Part shown: positions 25,089-34,005 of the stretch, piece by piece
Layout: every line of letters starts with the position of its first letter
Numbering within the stretch: position 1 is the first letter of the stretch
Source of the DNA: Rhodococcoides kyotonense
Lineage (GTDB): Bacteria > Actinomycetota > Actinomycetes > Mycobacteriales > Mycobacteriaceae
NCBI RefSeq assembly: GCF_001645385.1
Contig: NZ_LVHI01000006.1
Coordinates: forward strand, 62,001-126,000
Reading direction: 5' to 3'
Length of the DNA stretch: 64,000 nucleotides
Notes under the pieces: generated by a model
Databases searched by the model: none
Told to the model about the DNA's origin: nothing
The model's input: only the letters and a program-made list of their open reading frames with translations
Translations under genes and position numbers: made by a program

Positions 25089-26702
25089 CTACGAGGCCGG
25101 ACCCGAGCCGGGCAGATGCATGGCGTGTTCCTCGTGGTCGAGTTCGTGTTCGAGGACTCGCATGTCCTCGTCGGGTAGTCGGCCTGCGTCTCGCCAGCGC
25201 AGCAGTTCGTCGCGCTGCGTCGCGATCAGTTTGCGCCTGGTGCCGAGCGAGGCCTGCTGTGCCGGGGAGACCAGGGAAGTCTCGTCGGCGTTGTCGAGGT
25301 GATCGAGTCGACGGCGATAACGCTCGATCCGGTGTTCCAGTTCCTCTCGAAAGGCCGTGGTGGCCTCGGGCTTCAGCTTCTCGTCCTTGGCGATTCGATC
25401 GAGTTGTGCGAGCGCTGCTTTCGCGGCTCCCTGTCTCGCCTCGTTGCGGACCCGGGACGTGGTCGCGGCGTCGGCGCGTACGTTCAGGCGACGCACGAGT
25501 GGTGCGAACGTCGTGCCCTGGCCGACCACGGTGACCAGCACGACGACAAAAGCGCAGAACAGCAACAGGTCTCGCGCGACGAAGGGATCCCCGTTGTCGA
25601 GCGTCAACGGCAGCGAGAACGCAGCGGCGACGGTGATGACGCCGCGTGTTCCTGCCCAGCTCATGACGACGATCTCACGGCCGCTCAGACGTGGAATGTC
25701 GGCGCCCTCGCGGTTCTTGCGACGCGGTAGCCGCTCGGTGACGTACAGCCACACGGGGCGCAGAAGCAGAACTCCTGCCAGGGTGACGCCGACGGCCGTC
25801 GCCACCGTGGGTAGCGAATAGGCCGACAGCCCTGCGACGACGGTGGGTAGCTGCTCGCCGATCAGCAGGAAGACGAAACCTTCCAGCAGGACGTCGATCA
25901 GGCGCCACACCGCGCCGGTCTGCAGGCGGCTTGCGCTCGACGCGGCATGGCGGGTGTCGTGCCCGACGATCAATGCCGTCACCACGACGGCCAGCACTCC
26001 CGACGCGTGGACGTGCTCGGCCGCGAGGTAGGCGATGAACGGTGTCACCAGCGAGACGATGTTCAGCAGCAGCGGATCGTCGATGACGCGTTGAACCAGC
26101 CGGATCACGAACGCGATGGCGACACCGACTGCGACGCCGCCGCCCGCGGCGAGGAGAAACAGGCCCCCGGCTTCCGGTGGCGACATGTCGTGCAGGGCGA
26201 TGGCCGTCGTCGCGACCGTCAGCATGGTCAGTGCCGTCGCGTCGTTGAGCAGTCCTTCGCCCTCGATCAGCGTCACCAGCCTCGGCGGGATGCCTGCGCG
26301 TCGACCCACCGCCAGGGCGGCAACGGGATCGGGTGGTGCGACGGCCGCTCCCAGCGCCGTGCCCGCGGCGAGCGTGACGGTCGGTATCAACAGGTACAAA
26401 CCCACTCCGACGACGCTCGCGGTGGCGATCACCAAACCGACCGAGAGGCTGAGAATCGTCAACGCGTTCTTGCGAATGGCGACAAGCGACGAGTTGAGCG
26501 CCGCGCTGTACAGCAGGGGCGGGATCACCAGCGTGAGGACGACGTCGGGGTCGAGGACGATGTCGGGCAGAGGCGTCGCCGACACACCGAGACCGGCCAG
26601 CGTCAGCAGCGCGGCGGACGGGATGGTGGTCTTCTTGGACAGCACCTGGGCCGCGACGATCAGCGCCACCGCCGCCAGGACCAGACCGAGGCCGCTCAAC
26701 AT
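25089..26702 (-). CDS. Na+/H+ antiporter (CPA1 type)
   Basis: 537 residues with about 12 membrane helices in the first 400. AAVAPPDPVAALAVG and LIEGEGLLNDATAL are hallmark CPA1 segments, with the ion-binding acidic residues in DPVAA and ND. The C-terminal about 130 residues form a charged cytoplasmic helical region (HRIERYRRRLDHLDNADE). The role is exchange of Na+ (or K+) for protons for pH and salt homeostasis. The stop codon abuts the convergent monooxygenase stop. Confidence 0.92.
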   Translation of the reverse strand: MLSGLGLVLAAVALIVAAQVLSKKTTIPSAALLTLAGLGVSATPLPDIVLDPDVVLTLVIPPLLYSAALNSSLVAIRKNALTILSLSVGLVIATASVVGVGLYLLIPTVTLAAGTALGAAVAPPDPVAALAVGRRAGIPPRLVTLIEGEGLLNDATALTMLTVATTAIALHDMSPPEAGGLFLLAAGGGVAVGVAIAFVIRLVQRVIDDPLLLNIVSLVTPFIAYLAAEHVHASGVLAVVVTALIVGHDTRHAASSASRLQTGAVWRLIDVLLEGFVFLLIGEQLPTVVAGLSAYSLPTVATAVGVTLAGVLLLRPVWLYVTERLPRRKNREGADIPRLSGREIVVMSWAGTRGVITVAAAFSLPLTLDNGDPFVARDLLLFCAFVVVLVTVVGQGTTFAPLVRRLNVRADAATTSRVRNEARQGAAKAALAQLDRIAKDEKLKPEATTAFREELEHRIERYRRRLDHLDNADETSLVSPAQQASLGTRRKLIATQRDELLRWRDAGRLPDEDMRVLEHELDHEEHAMHLPGSGPAS

Positions 26703-26775
26703 GATTCGTCACAACAGAAGTTCACGAAGATGGGTTCCACGAGGTGGAGGCGTCAAACCTGGTGACGAATCCGGC

Positions 26776-27894
26776 TCAGGTGAGAACGGGAACCGCGACG
26801 AACAGTTCAGCGGTGGCGATGCGGCGGACCGCGCGGTGCAGCGTCACCGACTGCAGGAGCCCGTGGGAATCGATGGCGACGTCGACATCGAGAATGCCTG
26901 CCGCGGTGCCGATCCGAAGCGAACCGGGCCACCCGATTCGTGCGTTGGCTGCGACGACTCCTCCGGACACCGTTGCGGCGGCGGCCACCGCCACCGCGGA
27001 AGTCAGGCCGATCGCAGGATGCGGTGCCATCATGGACAGCATTCGAACCGAGATGTCGTAGTCCGACGCACCGATAAGGGCACCGTCCGAACTTCGGTAG
27101 TCCCGGGGTGGCCCCACGATTCCCACTTTCGGGATCGCGTGGGTGATGGGTTCGTCGGGCGTGCTGAGTCCCATTCGGAGAGCCGCCTGGCGCCGAAGCG
27201 CGAACAGAGTGGAAAGATGTTCGGAGAGAGCGTCATTCGGCTCTGCTCCTGTGAGTCCGAGATCGGACGCGTCGTACAGGGCGGCAGGTGCTCCCGCAGT
27301 GACGAAGGTTCCACGAAAGGATCTGTCGCACAGGGTGATTTCGTCGACGGGTTGGCCGGTCGGCAACAGAGACACGCGGTCGGTGGCGAGATCGGTGAAT
27401 GTCAGACCCACCGGAACGCCTCGGGCCGTCGTGCCGGGAACCGTGGCATCACCGTCAGTGGGTACGTGTCCGCCAGGGGTGGCGATCTCGGCGGACAGCA
27501 CCGCGCCGGTGTTCTGATTGCGCATGCGGACGACCGTCACTCGGTCGTCGACGGCAACCAGACCGGCCTGTAGCGCGTAGAGGCCGATTGCTGTTGCGCA
27601 GTTGCCGCAGTTGCTGCCCCACTCGACGGTGCGGTTGTCCACGGCGACCTGCGCGAACAAGTAGTCGACGTCGATGCCTGGGGCGGTGGAGCGTCGAACG
27701 ATCGCTGCCTTTGACGTCGTCGAACTCCCGCCGCCCACGCCGTCGAGCTGACGGGGATCGCCCGAACCGAATGCCGAGGTCAGTATGTTGTCGAGTCCGC
27801 CTGCGTCGCCGATATATGGATCGATGTCGACGGCGTTGAACAGCCAACATTTGCTGGTGCCGCCTCGCATCCACGTGCCTCGAAGCGTGAACAT
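26776..27894 (-). CDS. PrpF-family isomerase (4-oxalomesaconate tautomerase / aconitate isomerase-like)
   Basis: 372 residues. The N-terminus RGTWMRGGTSKCWLF is the PrpF signature, QLDGVGGGSSTTSKAAIV follows, and EWGSNCGNCATAIG carries the conserved Cys/Asn block. PrpF enzymes shift double bases of tricarboxylates such as aconitate, methylaconitate or oxalomesaconate. It follows a MatC-like carrier gene on the same strand with a 104-base gap, and a LysR regulator is divergent. The set probably imports and isomerises an organic acid. Confidence 0.88.
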   Translation of the reverse strand: MFTLRGTWMRGGTSKCWLFNAVDIDPYIGDAGGLDNILTSAFGSGDPRQLDGVGGGSSTTSKAAIVRRSTAPGIDVDYLFAQVAVDNRTVEWGSNCGNCATAIGLYALQAGLVAVDDRVTVVRMRNQNTGAVLSAEIATPGGHVPTDGDATVPGTTARGVPVGLTFTDLATDRVSLLPTGQPVDEITLCDRSFRGTFVTAGAPAALYDASDLGLTGAEPNDALSEHLSTLFALRRQAALRMGLSTPDEPITHAIPKVGIVGPPRDYRSSDGALIGASDYDISVRMLSMMAPHPAIGLTSAVAVAAAATVSGGVVAANARIGWPGSLRIGTAAGILDVDVAIDSHGLLQSVTLHRAVRRIATAELFVAVPVLT

Positions 27895-27998
27895 GGTGTG
27901 CCTTCCGCCGTAGATTGTCGTACCGTTCCAGCCTGGGTGGGCCGGAGCTCAAGCACAATTACGAATAATGTTGTCGTCCTTCAGTAACGCTTAAGTCA

Positions 27999-29372
27999 TC
28001 AGATGAAGCCTGGTACGACAACCAAGATCAACCAGCACAGCGCAGGCGCAACGGCGACGACGATTCCGGCATTGACTATCAGCTGACGGTAGAAGCGGGG
28101 CCGTTCGATGTTCTGTGCGTTTGCCAGCACCAAGGCGCCGTTGGTCGAGAACGGAGACACATCGACGACGGTCGCGGAGATCGCGAGGGCTGCGACCACG
28201 CCGATCACGGGCAGGGTGCTGCTGCCGAGCAAGGGCATCGCCATCGGGATCACGGCTGCCAGCAGTGCCGTCGACGACGCGAACGCAGACGTGAGTCCGA
28301 TGACGTAGCAGAGCACGAGGGCCACGAGCAGCGGCGCACCGAGCGTGATTGCAAAGTGCGCGAGCGTGTCGATGGTGCCGACCTCCTCGAGAATCGAGAT
28401 GTAGGTGACCATGCCGGCGACGAGCAGAACCGTGGACCAACTGATCCCGGCGATAGCTTCGTTCTGTTTCTTCAGGTCGGTGAAGGCAAGGACGGCGCCT
28501 GCTGCAATGGCGATGAAGCTGATGGGCAGGTGCAGTACGAGAACCAGCACCAGCAGGGCGCCGATGAGGAACAGCGTGAGTTTCTGGACCCGGGTGACGG
28601 GGGCAGGAGCGTCGACCAGGGTCGTCGACGTCGGTCGCGCCAGAACTTGGGTGCTTCCGGCGGCGCCGCCTGTGCTCGGTGTTCCCAGCGACGACGGTGC
28701 GTCGTCACGCGAACCGCTGGTCGGGACAGGCTTGTTCGTGCCGGTTGCGGTGAATTCGAGACCGCGCATCTTCGCCAGAGCCCCGTATCCGACGACGGTG
28801 AGCACCGACAGCAACAGGTTGATTCCATAGCTGGCGAGGAAGAGCGTCCATGGGCTGATGGTCAGCCCGTTGTTTTCGACGATGTCGCGGACCAGAACGC
28901 CGGAGACACTGATGGGTGAGAACGCACCCGCGTGGGCTCCGTTGATAGTCATGATGCCCATGACCAGTGGACTCATACGGGTGCGAGCGGCGAACGCCAT
29001 CGCGGCCGGGGTGATCAGAGCGACGGCAGCAGGGCTGAAGGTTCCCAACGCGGTGAGCACCGATGCAGAGAAGAAGAACACCCACGGCACGATTGTCACG
29101 CGCCCGTGCACAGCTCGGATACACGAATTGACCAGCAGGTCGATGGTGCCGTTGCGTTTGGCCATACCGAAGAAGTAGGTGACCCCGACAATGGTGAGCA
29201 CGATCGAACTCGGGAAGGCTTGGAGAATCTCTTTGTCGTCGTAGCCGAGTGCGAAGTAGCCGACTGCGAAGGCGCCGACAAAGCCCAGGATGCCGATATT
29301 GATGGGGAAGAATGTCGCGATCACGAACATCGCAACGAGCGCGATGAGCGGGAGCATCTCGATGGAGGTCAT
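27999..29372 (-). CDS. MatC-like dicarboxylate/organic acid carrier
   Basis: 457 residues with about 11-12 membrane helices. The N-terminal half (PINIGILGFVGAFAVGYFA, then TIVGVTYFFGMAKRNGTIDL) matches the MatC N-terminal domain of malonate/dicarboxylate carriers. A hydrophilic Ser/Thr/Pro-rich loop of about 50 residues splits the two halves. VVDVSPFSTNGALVLANA resembles the conserved C-terminal substrate-binding block of ion-transporter superfamily members. It is probably controlled by the divergent LysR regulator and feeds the PrpF isomerase. Confidence 0.83.
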   Translation of the reverse strand: MTSIEMLPLIALVAMFVIATFFPINIGILGFVGAFAVGYFALGYDDKEILQAFPSSIVLTIVGVTYFFGMAKRNGTIDLLVNSCIRAVHGRVTIVPWVFFFSASVLTALGTFSPAAVALITPAAMAFAARTRMSPLVMGIMTINGAHAGAFSPISVSGVLVRDIVENNGLTISPWTLFLASYGINLLLSVLTVVGYGALAKMRGLEFTATGTNKPVPTSGSRDDAPSSLGTPSTGGAAGSTQVLARPTSTTLVDAPAPVTRVQKLTLFLIGALLVLVLVLHLPISFIAIAAGAVLAFTDLKKQNEAIAGISWSTVLLVAGMVTYISILEEVGTIDTLAHFAITLGAPLLVALVLCYVIGLTSAFASSTALLAAVIPMAMPLLGSSTLPVIGVVAALAISATVVDVSPFSTNGALVLANAQNIERPRFYRQLIVNAGIVVAVAPALCWLILVVVPGFI

Positions 29373-29514
29373 GGCGGGTCTTTCGGTGGCTGGGAAACGT
29401 GGGCGGTCACATTCAGCGCTTGAACGTCGTACAGGTCACACTATTGACCGCGCGGATTCAGAACAATACGGTTTTGCTACCGTCTCGTTTAGTACAACTG
29501 AAGGCAGGTAGTGA

Positions 29515-30441
29515 ATGCAGCACTCGTTCGACGTCGTGACGCTCTTCCTGCTTCTCGACATCGCAGAAGCAGGGTCGCTGACGGCCGGCGCCGAAAGGGC
29601 CAACATGACCGCGTCGGCCGCGTCGCAGCGCATTGCCAAGCTCGAGAACAGCATCAAACAGCCCGTGCTGACGCGGCTGCCCCGGGGAGTGCAGCTGACC
29701 GAGGCCGGTGAAATTCTGACAAGTCGCGCGCGGCTGTTCAGGCGCGAAATGCGAGCCGCGAGTGGTGATCTCGAAGCAATACGTGGGCTGGAGCGGGGTG
29801 CGGTGCGGCTCGGCTCGTTTCCGACGGTGAGTTCGTCGCTGCTGTCGGATGCGTTGAAGGAGTACCACGCGCGGTGGCCCGGCGTCGACGTTCGCGTTCG
29901 CTCTGCGGTACGTCCGCAGCTGCTGGAGATGCTGCATTCCAGCGAGGTCGATCTGGCGTTGCTGTGGAGCTACGCGTGGACGGAAGAAGCGGAAAGATCG
30001 CTGTCACTCGAATCGTTGATGGAAGACGAGACGATGCTGCTCCTGCCTGTCGACGACCACCGTGCGTCCGACGAGATGGCGCTCCCGGACCTGAAGGGGG
30101 CGCGGTGGATCATGCGAAGCAACGACCATCCGGCCGCTGAGGTTCTGTACCGCAGTTGCCGAGCAGTCGGCTTCGAGCCAGAGGTGGTCTACGAGGCACA
30201 CGATTATCAGGAGATCGAGGCGATGGTTGCTGCGGGGGTCGGCATAGCAATGGTGCCGGGTCTGGCAGTGGTACATCACCGGCCCGATGTTCAGCCGCTC
30301 GCATTTCGTTCGGCAGACCGGGTTCCCACCCGCGTCATCTACATCGCCTCCCTGGCACGTCGTCAGTACACGCCTGCGATGTATGCGGTATCGAGTGCGC
30401 TGCGTGGGGCGGCAGATCGGATCGCCGGGCACCGGTCGTGA
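29515..30441 (+). CDS. LysR family transcriptional regulator
   Basis: 308 residues. The winged helix-turn-helix at about 20-45 reads GSLTAGAERANMTASAASQR, and the substrate-binding domain starts near residue 95. LysR regulators sense a small molecule, often the pathway substrate, and usually activate a divergent promoter. Here the divergent gene is the MatC-like carrier. The 142-base region between them (29373-29514) should contain both promoters. The stop codon lies inside a near-perfect palindrome (30436-30479). Confidence 0.9.
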   Translation: MQHSFDVVTLFLLLDIAEAGSLTAGAERANMTASAASQRIAKLENSIKQPVLTRLPRGVQLTEAGEILTSRARLFRREMRAASGDLEAIRGLERGAVRLGSFPTVSSSLLSDALKEYHARWPGVDVRVRSAVRPQLLEMLHSSEVDLALLWSYAWTEEAERSLSLESLMEDETMLLLPVDDHRASDEMALPDLKGARWIMRSNDHPAAEVLYRSCRAVGFEPEVVYEAHDYQEIEAMVAAGVGIAMVPGLAVVHHRPDVQPLAFRSADRVPTRVIYIASLARRQYTPAMYAVSSALRGAADRIAGHRS

Positions 30442-30479
30442 GTGCGAATGTAGAGCAGGCTCTACATTCGCACTCACGA
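30436..30479. terminator. Perfect 21-bp inverted repeat, bidirectional terminator or palindromic element
   Basis: The left arm 30436-30456 contains GTGAGTGCGAATGTAGAGC and the right arm 30459-30479 is its exact reverse complement, separated by only two bases. It includes the LysR stop codon and lies between convergent genes. The core GTGCGAATGTA is shared with the inverted repeat at 17521. There is no T tract, so factor-independent termination is not certain. Confidence 0.75.
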
Positions 30480-30535
30480 CGGGTAATTCGCGCGACGGGG
30501 GCAGGCGGCGTGAGACGTCGATCTGGGGTTCGATG

Positions 30536-31945
30536 TCAACGTGTGAAGCCCCAGCGGTGCAGCGCGTCGTCGAGTCCGTCGGACGTGCCCTCTCCGACCC
30601 AGGCGACGTGACCGTCGGGGCGGATCAAGACGGCTGACGGCGCTGGGACGTCTCCGACCACCGGCAGAGTCCACCGGCCCGCGACGGTGGCAGAGATGCC
30701 GAGGCCGGAACCGTCGAAACTCAGCAGTACCGGCCTGGCGTCACGCAACAACTCGAACACGCGTGTCGGCCCGTCGGGCGTAGTGATGTCGAGATCCGGC
30801 ATCCGGCGACCCAGCAGTGGGTGACCAGGACCGAGGTCGTAGGCGACGTCGAGTCCGGTGATCAGTGAAGCGATGCGGTGGGAAGCGTCGTCGACGCGGA
30901 GAACGTCGTCGAGCAGGTCACGTAACGCTTCCTGCCGCGGGTCGGCTTTCTGAAAAAGTGATTGCGCCATCGTGTATTTCAACGCTCGAGCGCCGGCGGG
31001 GTGCCGCTCGGTGTGATAGGTGTCGAGCAGAGACTCGTCTGATTCGCCCCGCACGACCTGCCCGAGCTTCCAGCCCAGGTTGACGGCGTCCTGAACCCCG
31101 AGTCCGATGCCTTGGCCGCCGGTGGGCGAGTGCACGTGGGCAGCGTCGCCCGCCAGGAGGACACGACCGACGCGATACGACGCCGCCTGTTTCGTCGCAT
31201 CGGTGAAGCGCGACAACCAGGTTGGGCTGTGCACTCCGAAATCGGTGCCGAACACGTCGGTCAATGCATCCCGTAGATCGTCGAGAGTGGGCTCGGCCCT
31301 TCGAATGTCCGACTCGGTGACCACCACCCGAACTACGCCGTCGCCCATCGGGTGCAGTCCGTGTACGCCGCGTTCGTCGACCTTGCCTGCGTCCGGCAGC
31401 TTCTCCGTGACCTGCACTTCGGCGATGAGACTGCTGCGGGACGCGTCGGGACCGACGAAGTCGATTCCTGCGTCGCGGCGCACGGTGCTGCGACCGCCGT
31501 CGGCGCCTACGACATACTGTGCCCGCACCGAGCCGGACAAGGTCTCGACGGCGACGCCGTCAGGGTCTTGCGAGATACCGGTGACCTCGATACCGCGGCG
31601 GATCGTGACGCCCGATTCCTCGGCCCAGCCGAGCAGGATGCGTTCGATGTGGTTCTGGAACAACGCAAGTGTGTACGGGTGGCGCGTCGGCAGGGCGCTC
31701 AGGTCGATCCGAGTGCTGCCGAACGTCGCGGCAGGAATGGTAGTGCCCTCCGTGAGAAACCGATCGACGATGCCGCGCTGATCGAGCAATTCGATCGTGC
31801 GCGCGTGTATTCCGCCGCCGCGTGACCCGACCGGAGTCTGCGACCCGCGCCGTTCGAGTACGACGACATCCACTCCGGCGAGCCGTAATTCAGCGGCGAG
31901 CATCAATCCTGTCGGACCGCTGCCGACGACGACCACATCATGCAT
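30536..31945 (-). CDS. FAD-dependent aromatic hydroxylase (class A flavoprotein monooxygenase)
   Basis: 469 residues. VVVGSGPTGLMLAAELRLAG is the FAD-binding Rossmann motif with GxGxxG, VVGADGGRSTVRR is the DG motif that contacts FAD and NAD(P)H, and LLAGDAAHVHSPTGGQGIG is the GD motif. The C-terminal thioredoxin-like domain is of the type found in phenol hydroxylase and Rox-type rifampicin monooxygenases. It could act on a phenolic xenobiotic or antibiotic. It is followed on the same strand upstream by an Acr3/BASS-type carrier with a 13-base gap, suggesting co-transcription. Confidence 0.85.
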   Translation of the reverse strand: MHDVVVVGSGPTGLMLAAELRLAGVDVVVLERRGSQTPVGSRGGGIHARTIELLDQRGIVDRFLTEGTTIPAATFGSTRIDLSALPTRHPYTLALFQNHIERILLGWAEESGVTIRRGIEVTGISQDPDGVAVETLSGSVRAQYVVGADGGRSTVRRDAGIDFVGPDASRSSLIAEVQVTEKLPDAGKVDERGVHGLHPMGDGVVRVVVTESDIRRAEPTLDDLRDALTDVFGTDFGVHSPTWLSRFTDATKQAASYRVGRVLLAGDAAHVHSPTGGQGIGLGVQDAVNLGWKLGQVVRGESDESLLDTYHTERHPAGARALKYTMAQSLFQKADPRQEALRDLLDDVLRVDDASHRIASLITGLDVAYDLGPGHPLLGRRMPDLDITTPDGPTRVFELLRDARPVLLSFDGSGLGISATVAGRWTLPVVGDVPAPSAVLIRPDGHVAWVGEGTSDGLDDALHRWGFTR

Positions 31946-31958
31946 ATCTTCTCCTCAC

Positions 31959-32912
31959 TCAGTCGCGAACGAGCAGTGGAACGAGGCGAACGTACGCGAC
32001 CATACCGACAAGTTCGACGAGTGTCTGCGTTACCACCACGACTGCTGCCAACGACAGTTCCTCCGGAAGCGCCAGGGCCAACGGTAGGACGACCAGTGAG
32101 TTCCGCGTCGCGCCCGAGAACACTAAAGCCCTTGTCGCTCGGACGTCTTGACGCGATACGCGACTCACCGCGAGGCCAGCGAACGCCATGATCACCAGGA
32201 ATGCCACGAAAATCGGTACTGCCGAGAGCAGTTCGGTGCCGTGTGCCCGAACCTCCTCGATCTGCGACGCGACGACGACCAACAGTGTGGCCATCATGAT
32301 CGGAACCATCGCCGACGCCATCGCATCCATCACCCGCGCGCCGACGCGGTGGCGTCGCGCAACCTTCTGCGTCACCGCGGCCAGCGACAACGGGATGGCG
32401 ATGAGTACGACGAAAGCCTCGACGAACGGGGCGATGTCGATGATCGACACCAGATCCGATCCGACGAAGATCCACAGGTACAGCGGGAGAAACGCCATCT
32501 GTAGCAGCATCAGGATCGGAGCGGCGGCGAGCAGTCGTTCCGACGCCGCACCTGCCAGGCCGCTGAACACGATGACGTAGTCGATGCAGGGGGCGAGCAG
32601 AACCAGCAGGATGCCGACGAGCAGAGCATGATCGCCGGCGACGAACCGCGTCAAACCGAAGACGACGATCGGTACCAGAAGGAAGTTGAGGACGACGGAG
32701 CTGGTCAGAAAGCTGCTGTCGCGCAACGCAGTACCGATGTCCGAGAACGGGACCGCGAGGAACGTGGCGTACAGCAGGACGAGCAGAACCGGATTGATCG
32801 CGTGCCCGAACGCAGGGGCCGTGCTCGGCGCGAGCAGCCCGATGACCGCACCCGCGAGCAGCGCCGACAGGTAGAGCGGAATTTGATGCTTCTCGAGCCA
32901 CTCGACCTTCAC
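31959..32912 (-). CDS. Bile acid:sodium symporter superfamily transporter (Acr3-like)
   Basis: 317 residues with ten predicted membrane helices. VLLAPCIDYVIVFSGLAG carries Cys109 in a P-C-x-D-x-V pattern like that of Acr3 arsenite exporters, and GATRNSLVVLPLALALP matches the other conserved helix. True ars operons have ArsR and ArsC nearby; neither is present, so export of arsenite is uncertain and another anion or organic acid is possible. The gene precedes the flavoprotein hydroxylase on the same strand. Confidence 0.75.
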   Translation of the reverse strand: MKVEWLEKHQIPLYLSALLAGAVIGLLAPSTAPAFGHAINPVLLVLLYATFLAVPFSDIGTALRDSSFLTSSVVLNFLLVPIVVFGLTRFVAGDHALLVGILLVLLAPCIDYVIVFSGLAGAASERLLAAAPILMLLQMAFLPLYLWIFVGSDLVSIIDIAPFVEAFVVLIAIPLSLAAVTQKVARRHRVGARVMDAMASAMVPIMMATLLVVVASQIEEVRAHGTELLSAVPIFVAFLVIMAFAGLAVSRVSRQDVRATRALVFSGATRNSLVVLPLALALPEELSLAAVVVVTQTLVELVGMVAYVRLVPLLVRD

Positions 32913-33025
32913 GTGGTGCTCTTCGGCGCAGGCATGACACTCAGGATAGGCGCCTTCCGATTACCGCATGGGTGAGCGGGTTATGCGGTCGTAAGACCCC
33001 CGCGTCTACGGAAGGAAGTATCACC

Positions 33026-33817
33026 ATGTCAGACAGCCGCCCCCTCGCGCTGGTCACCGGCGGATCATCGGGGATTGGATTCGAACTCGCCAAACAATTC
33101 GCACAGCACGGGTACGACGTCGCGATCTCAGGGCAGAGTGAACGTGTCTACGCATCGGCCGACGCGTTACGTGGACTGGGTGTCGAGGCGTATCCGCACC
33201 GCGCCGATGCTGCCACGTACGACGGAGTCGAAAGTTTTTGGACTTTCGTTGCCGATCTCGGTAGACCCGTCGAGGCGGCGGCGTTGAATGTCGGGATCGG
33301 GCTCGGAGGTGCGTTCGTCGACAACGACCTCGACGACGAGCTCAGGCTCATCGCCATCAATGTCGCCGGGACTGTGCACATGGCAAAAAGGGTTGTGCAA
33401 CACATGGTTCCGAACCGTCGCGGGAAGATTCTGATCGTGTCGTCGGTGTCGGCGACTACCCCGACTCCCTACGAAACCGTGTACGGACCGTCGAAGGCGT
33501 TCGGCTTCTCGTTCGCCGAATCGTTGCGAGAAGAACTGCGGGACAGTGGTGTCAGTGTTACCGCCTTGCTGCCGGGCGCCACCGACAGCGACTTTCACGC
33601 CAACGCAGGTATGGGTGATACGAAATTCGGCGACAACAGTTGGAAGAACGACAAAGCAGTTGTCGCACAGCAGGGGTACGACGCATTGATCTCCGGCGTC
33701 GACCATGTGGTCGGTGGCGACGACGCGACCAAACAAGAAGCCGTCGACAACCGTACGACGCCTGAGCCCGAAAAGGCGGCGAAGATGGCCGAACAGGCAC
33801 GACCGGGCTCGAGGTAG
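33026..33817 (+). CDS. Short-chain dehydrogenase/reductase
   Basis: 263 residues, classical SDR. The cofactor motif is TGGSSGIG (16-23) and the catalytic triad is likely Ser in VSSVS, with Tyr and Lys in YETVYGPSKAFGF. ATG 33026 follows GGAAGGAAG with good spacing. It is monocistronic in this orientation; the upstream neighbour is the divergent Acr3-like carrier. Substrate unknown. A minus-strand reading of coding character overlaps its 3' end (33595-33960). Confidence 0.9.
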   Translation: MSDSRPLALVTGGSSGIGFELAKQFAQHGYDVAISGQSERVYASADALRGLGVEAYPHRADAATYDGVESFWTFVADLGRPVEAAALNVGIGLGGAFVDNDLDDELRLIAINVAGTVHMAKRVVQHMVPNRRGKILIVSSVSATTPTPYETVYGPSKAFGFSFAESLREELRDSGVSVTALLPGATDSDFHANAGMGDTKFGDNSWKNDKAVVAQQGYDALISGVDHVVGGDDATKQEAVDNRTTPEPEKAAKMAEQARPGSR

Positions 33818-33960
33818 TCGAAGATCGGACTGCGCGGATCGCGTGCAAGAATCGACGACGCGAATGCCACGCTGTCTGCGCCGGTGAGCACCACGTGAAG
33901 GTCGGGTGGCTGGAGCGTCAGAGCTGCGGTGACCCGCTGTTCGTCGATGTCGAGCCTCAT
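33595..33960 (-). other. Possible gene remnant antisense to the SDR 3' end
   Basis: A minus-strand frame begins MRLDIDEQRVTAALT and continues PPDLHVVLTGADSVAFASSI, with coding-like GC-rich third positions as far as about 33820. It then runs antisense into the SDR gene and loses that character. The frame is the same as that of the upstream SDR at 34006, separated by its TGA, and coding-like residues (DDERTVALILSA) precede the ATG. It may be the 5' remnant of a deleted gene. No family recognised. Confidence 0.3.
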
Positions 33961-34005
33961 GGCACTCAGGATGAGCGCTACGGTGCGCTCGTCATCGGCG
34001 TCGAC

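Noticed and set aside
31959..32912. Calling the carrier an arsenite exporter outright
   Set aside because: The P-C motif fits, but no ArsR, ArsC or other ars gene is near, so only a superfamily call is justified.
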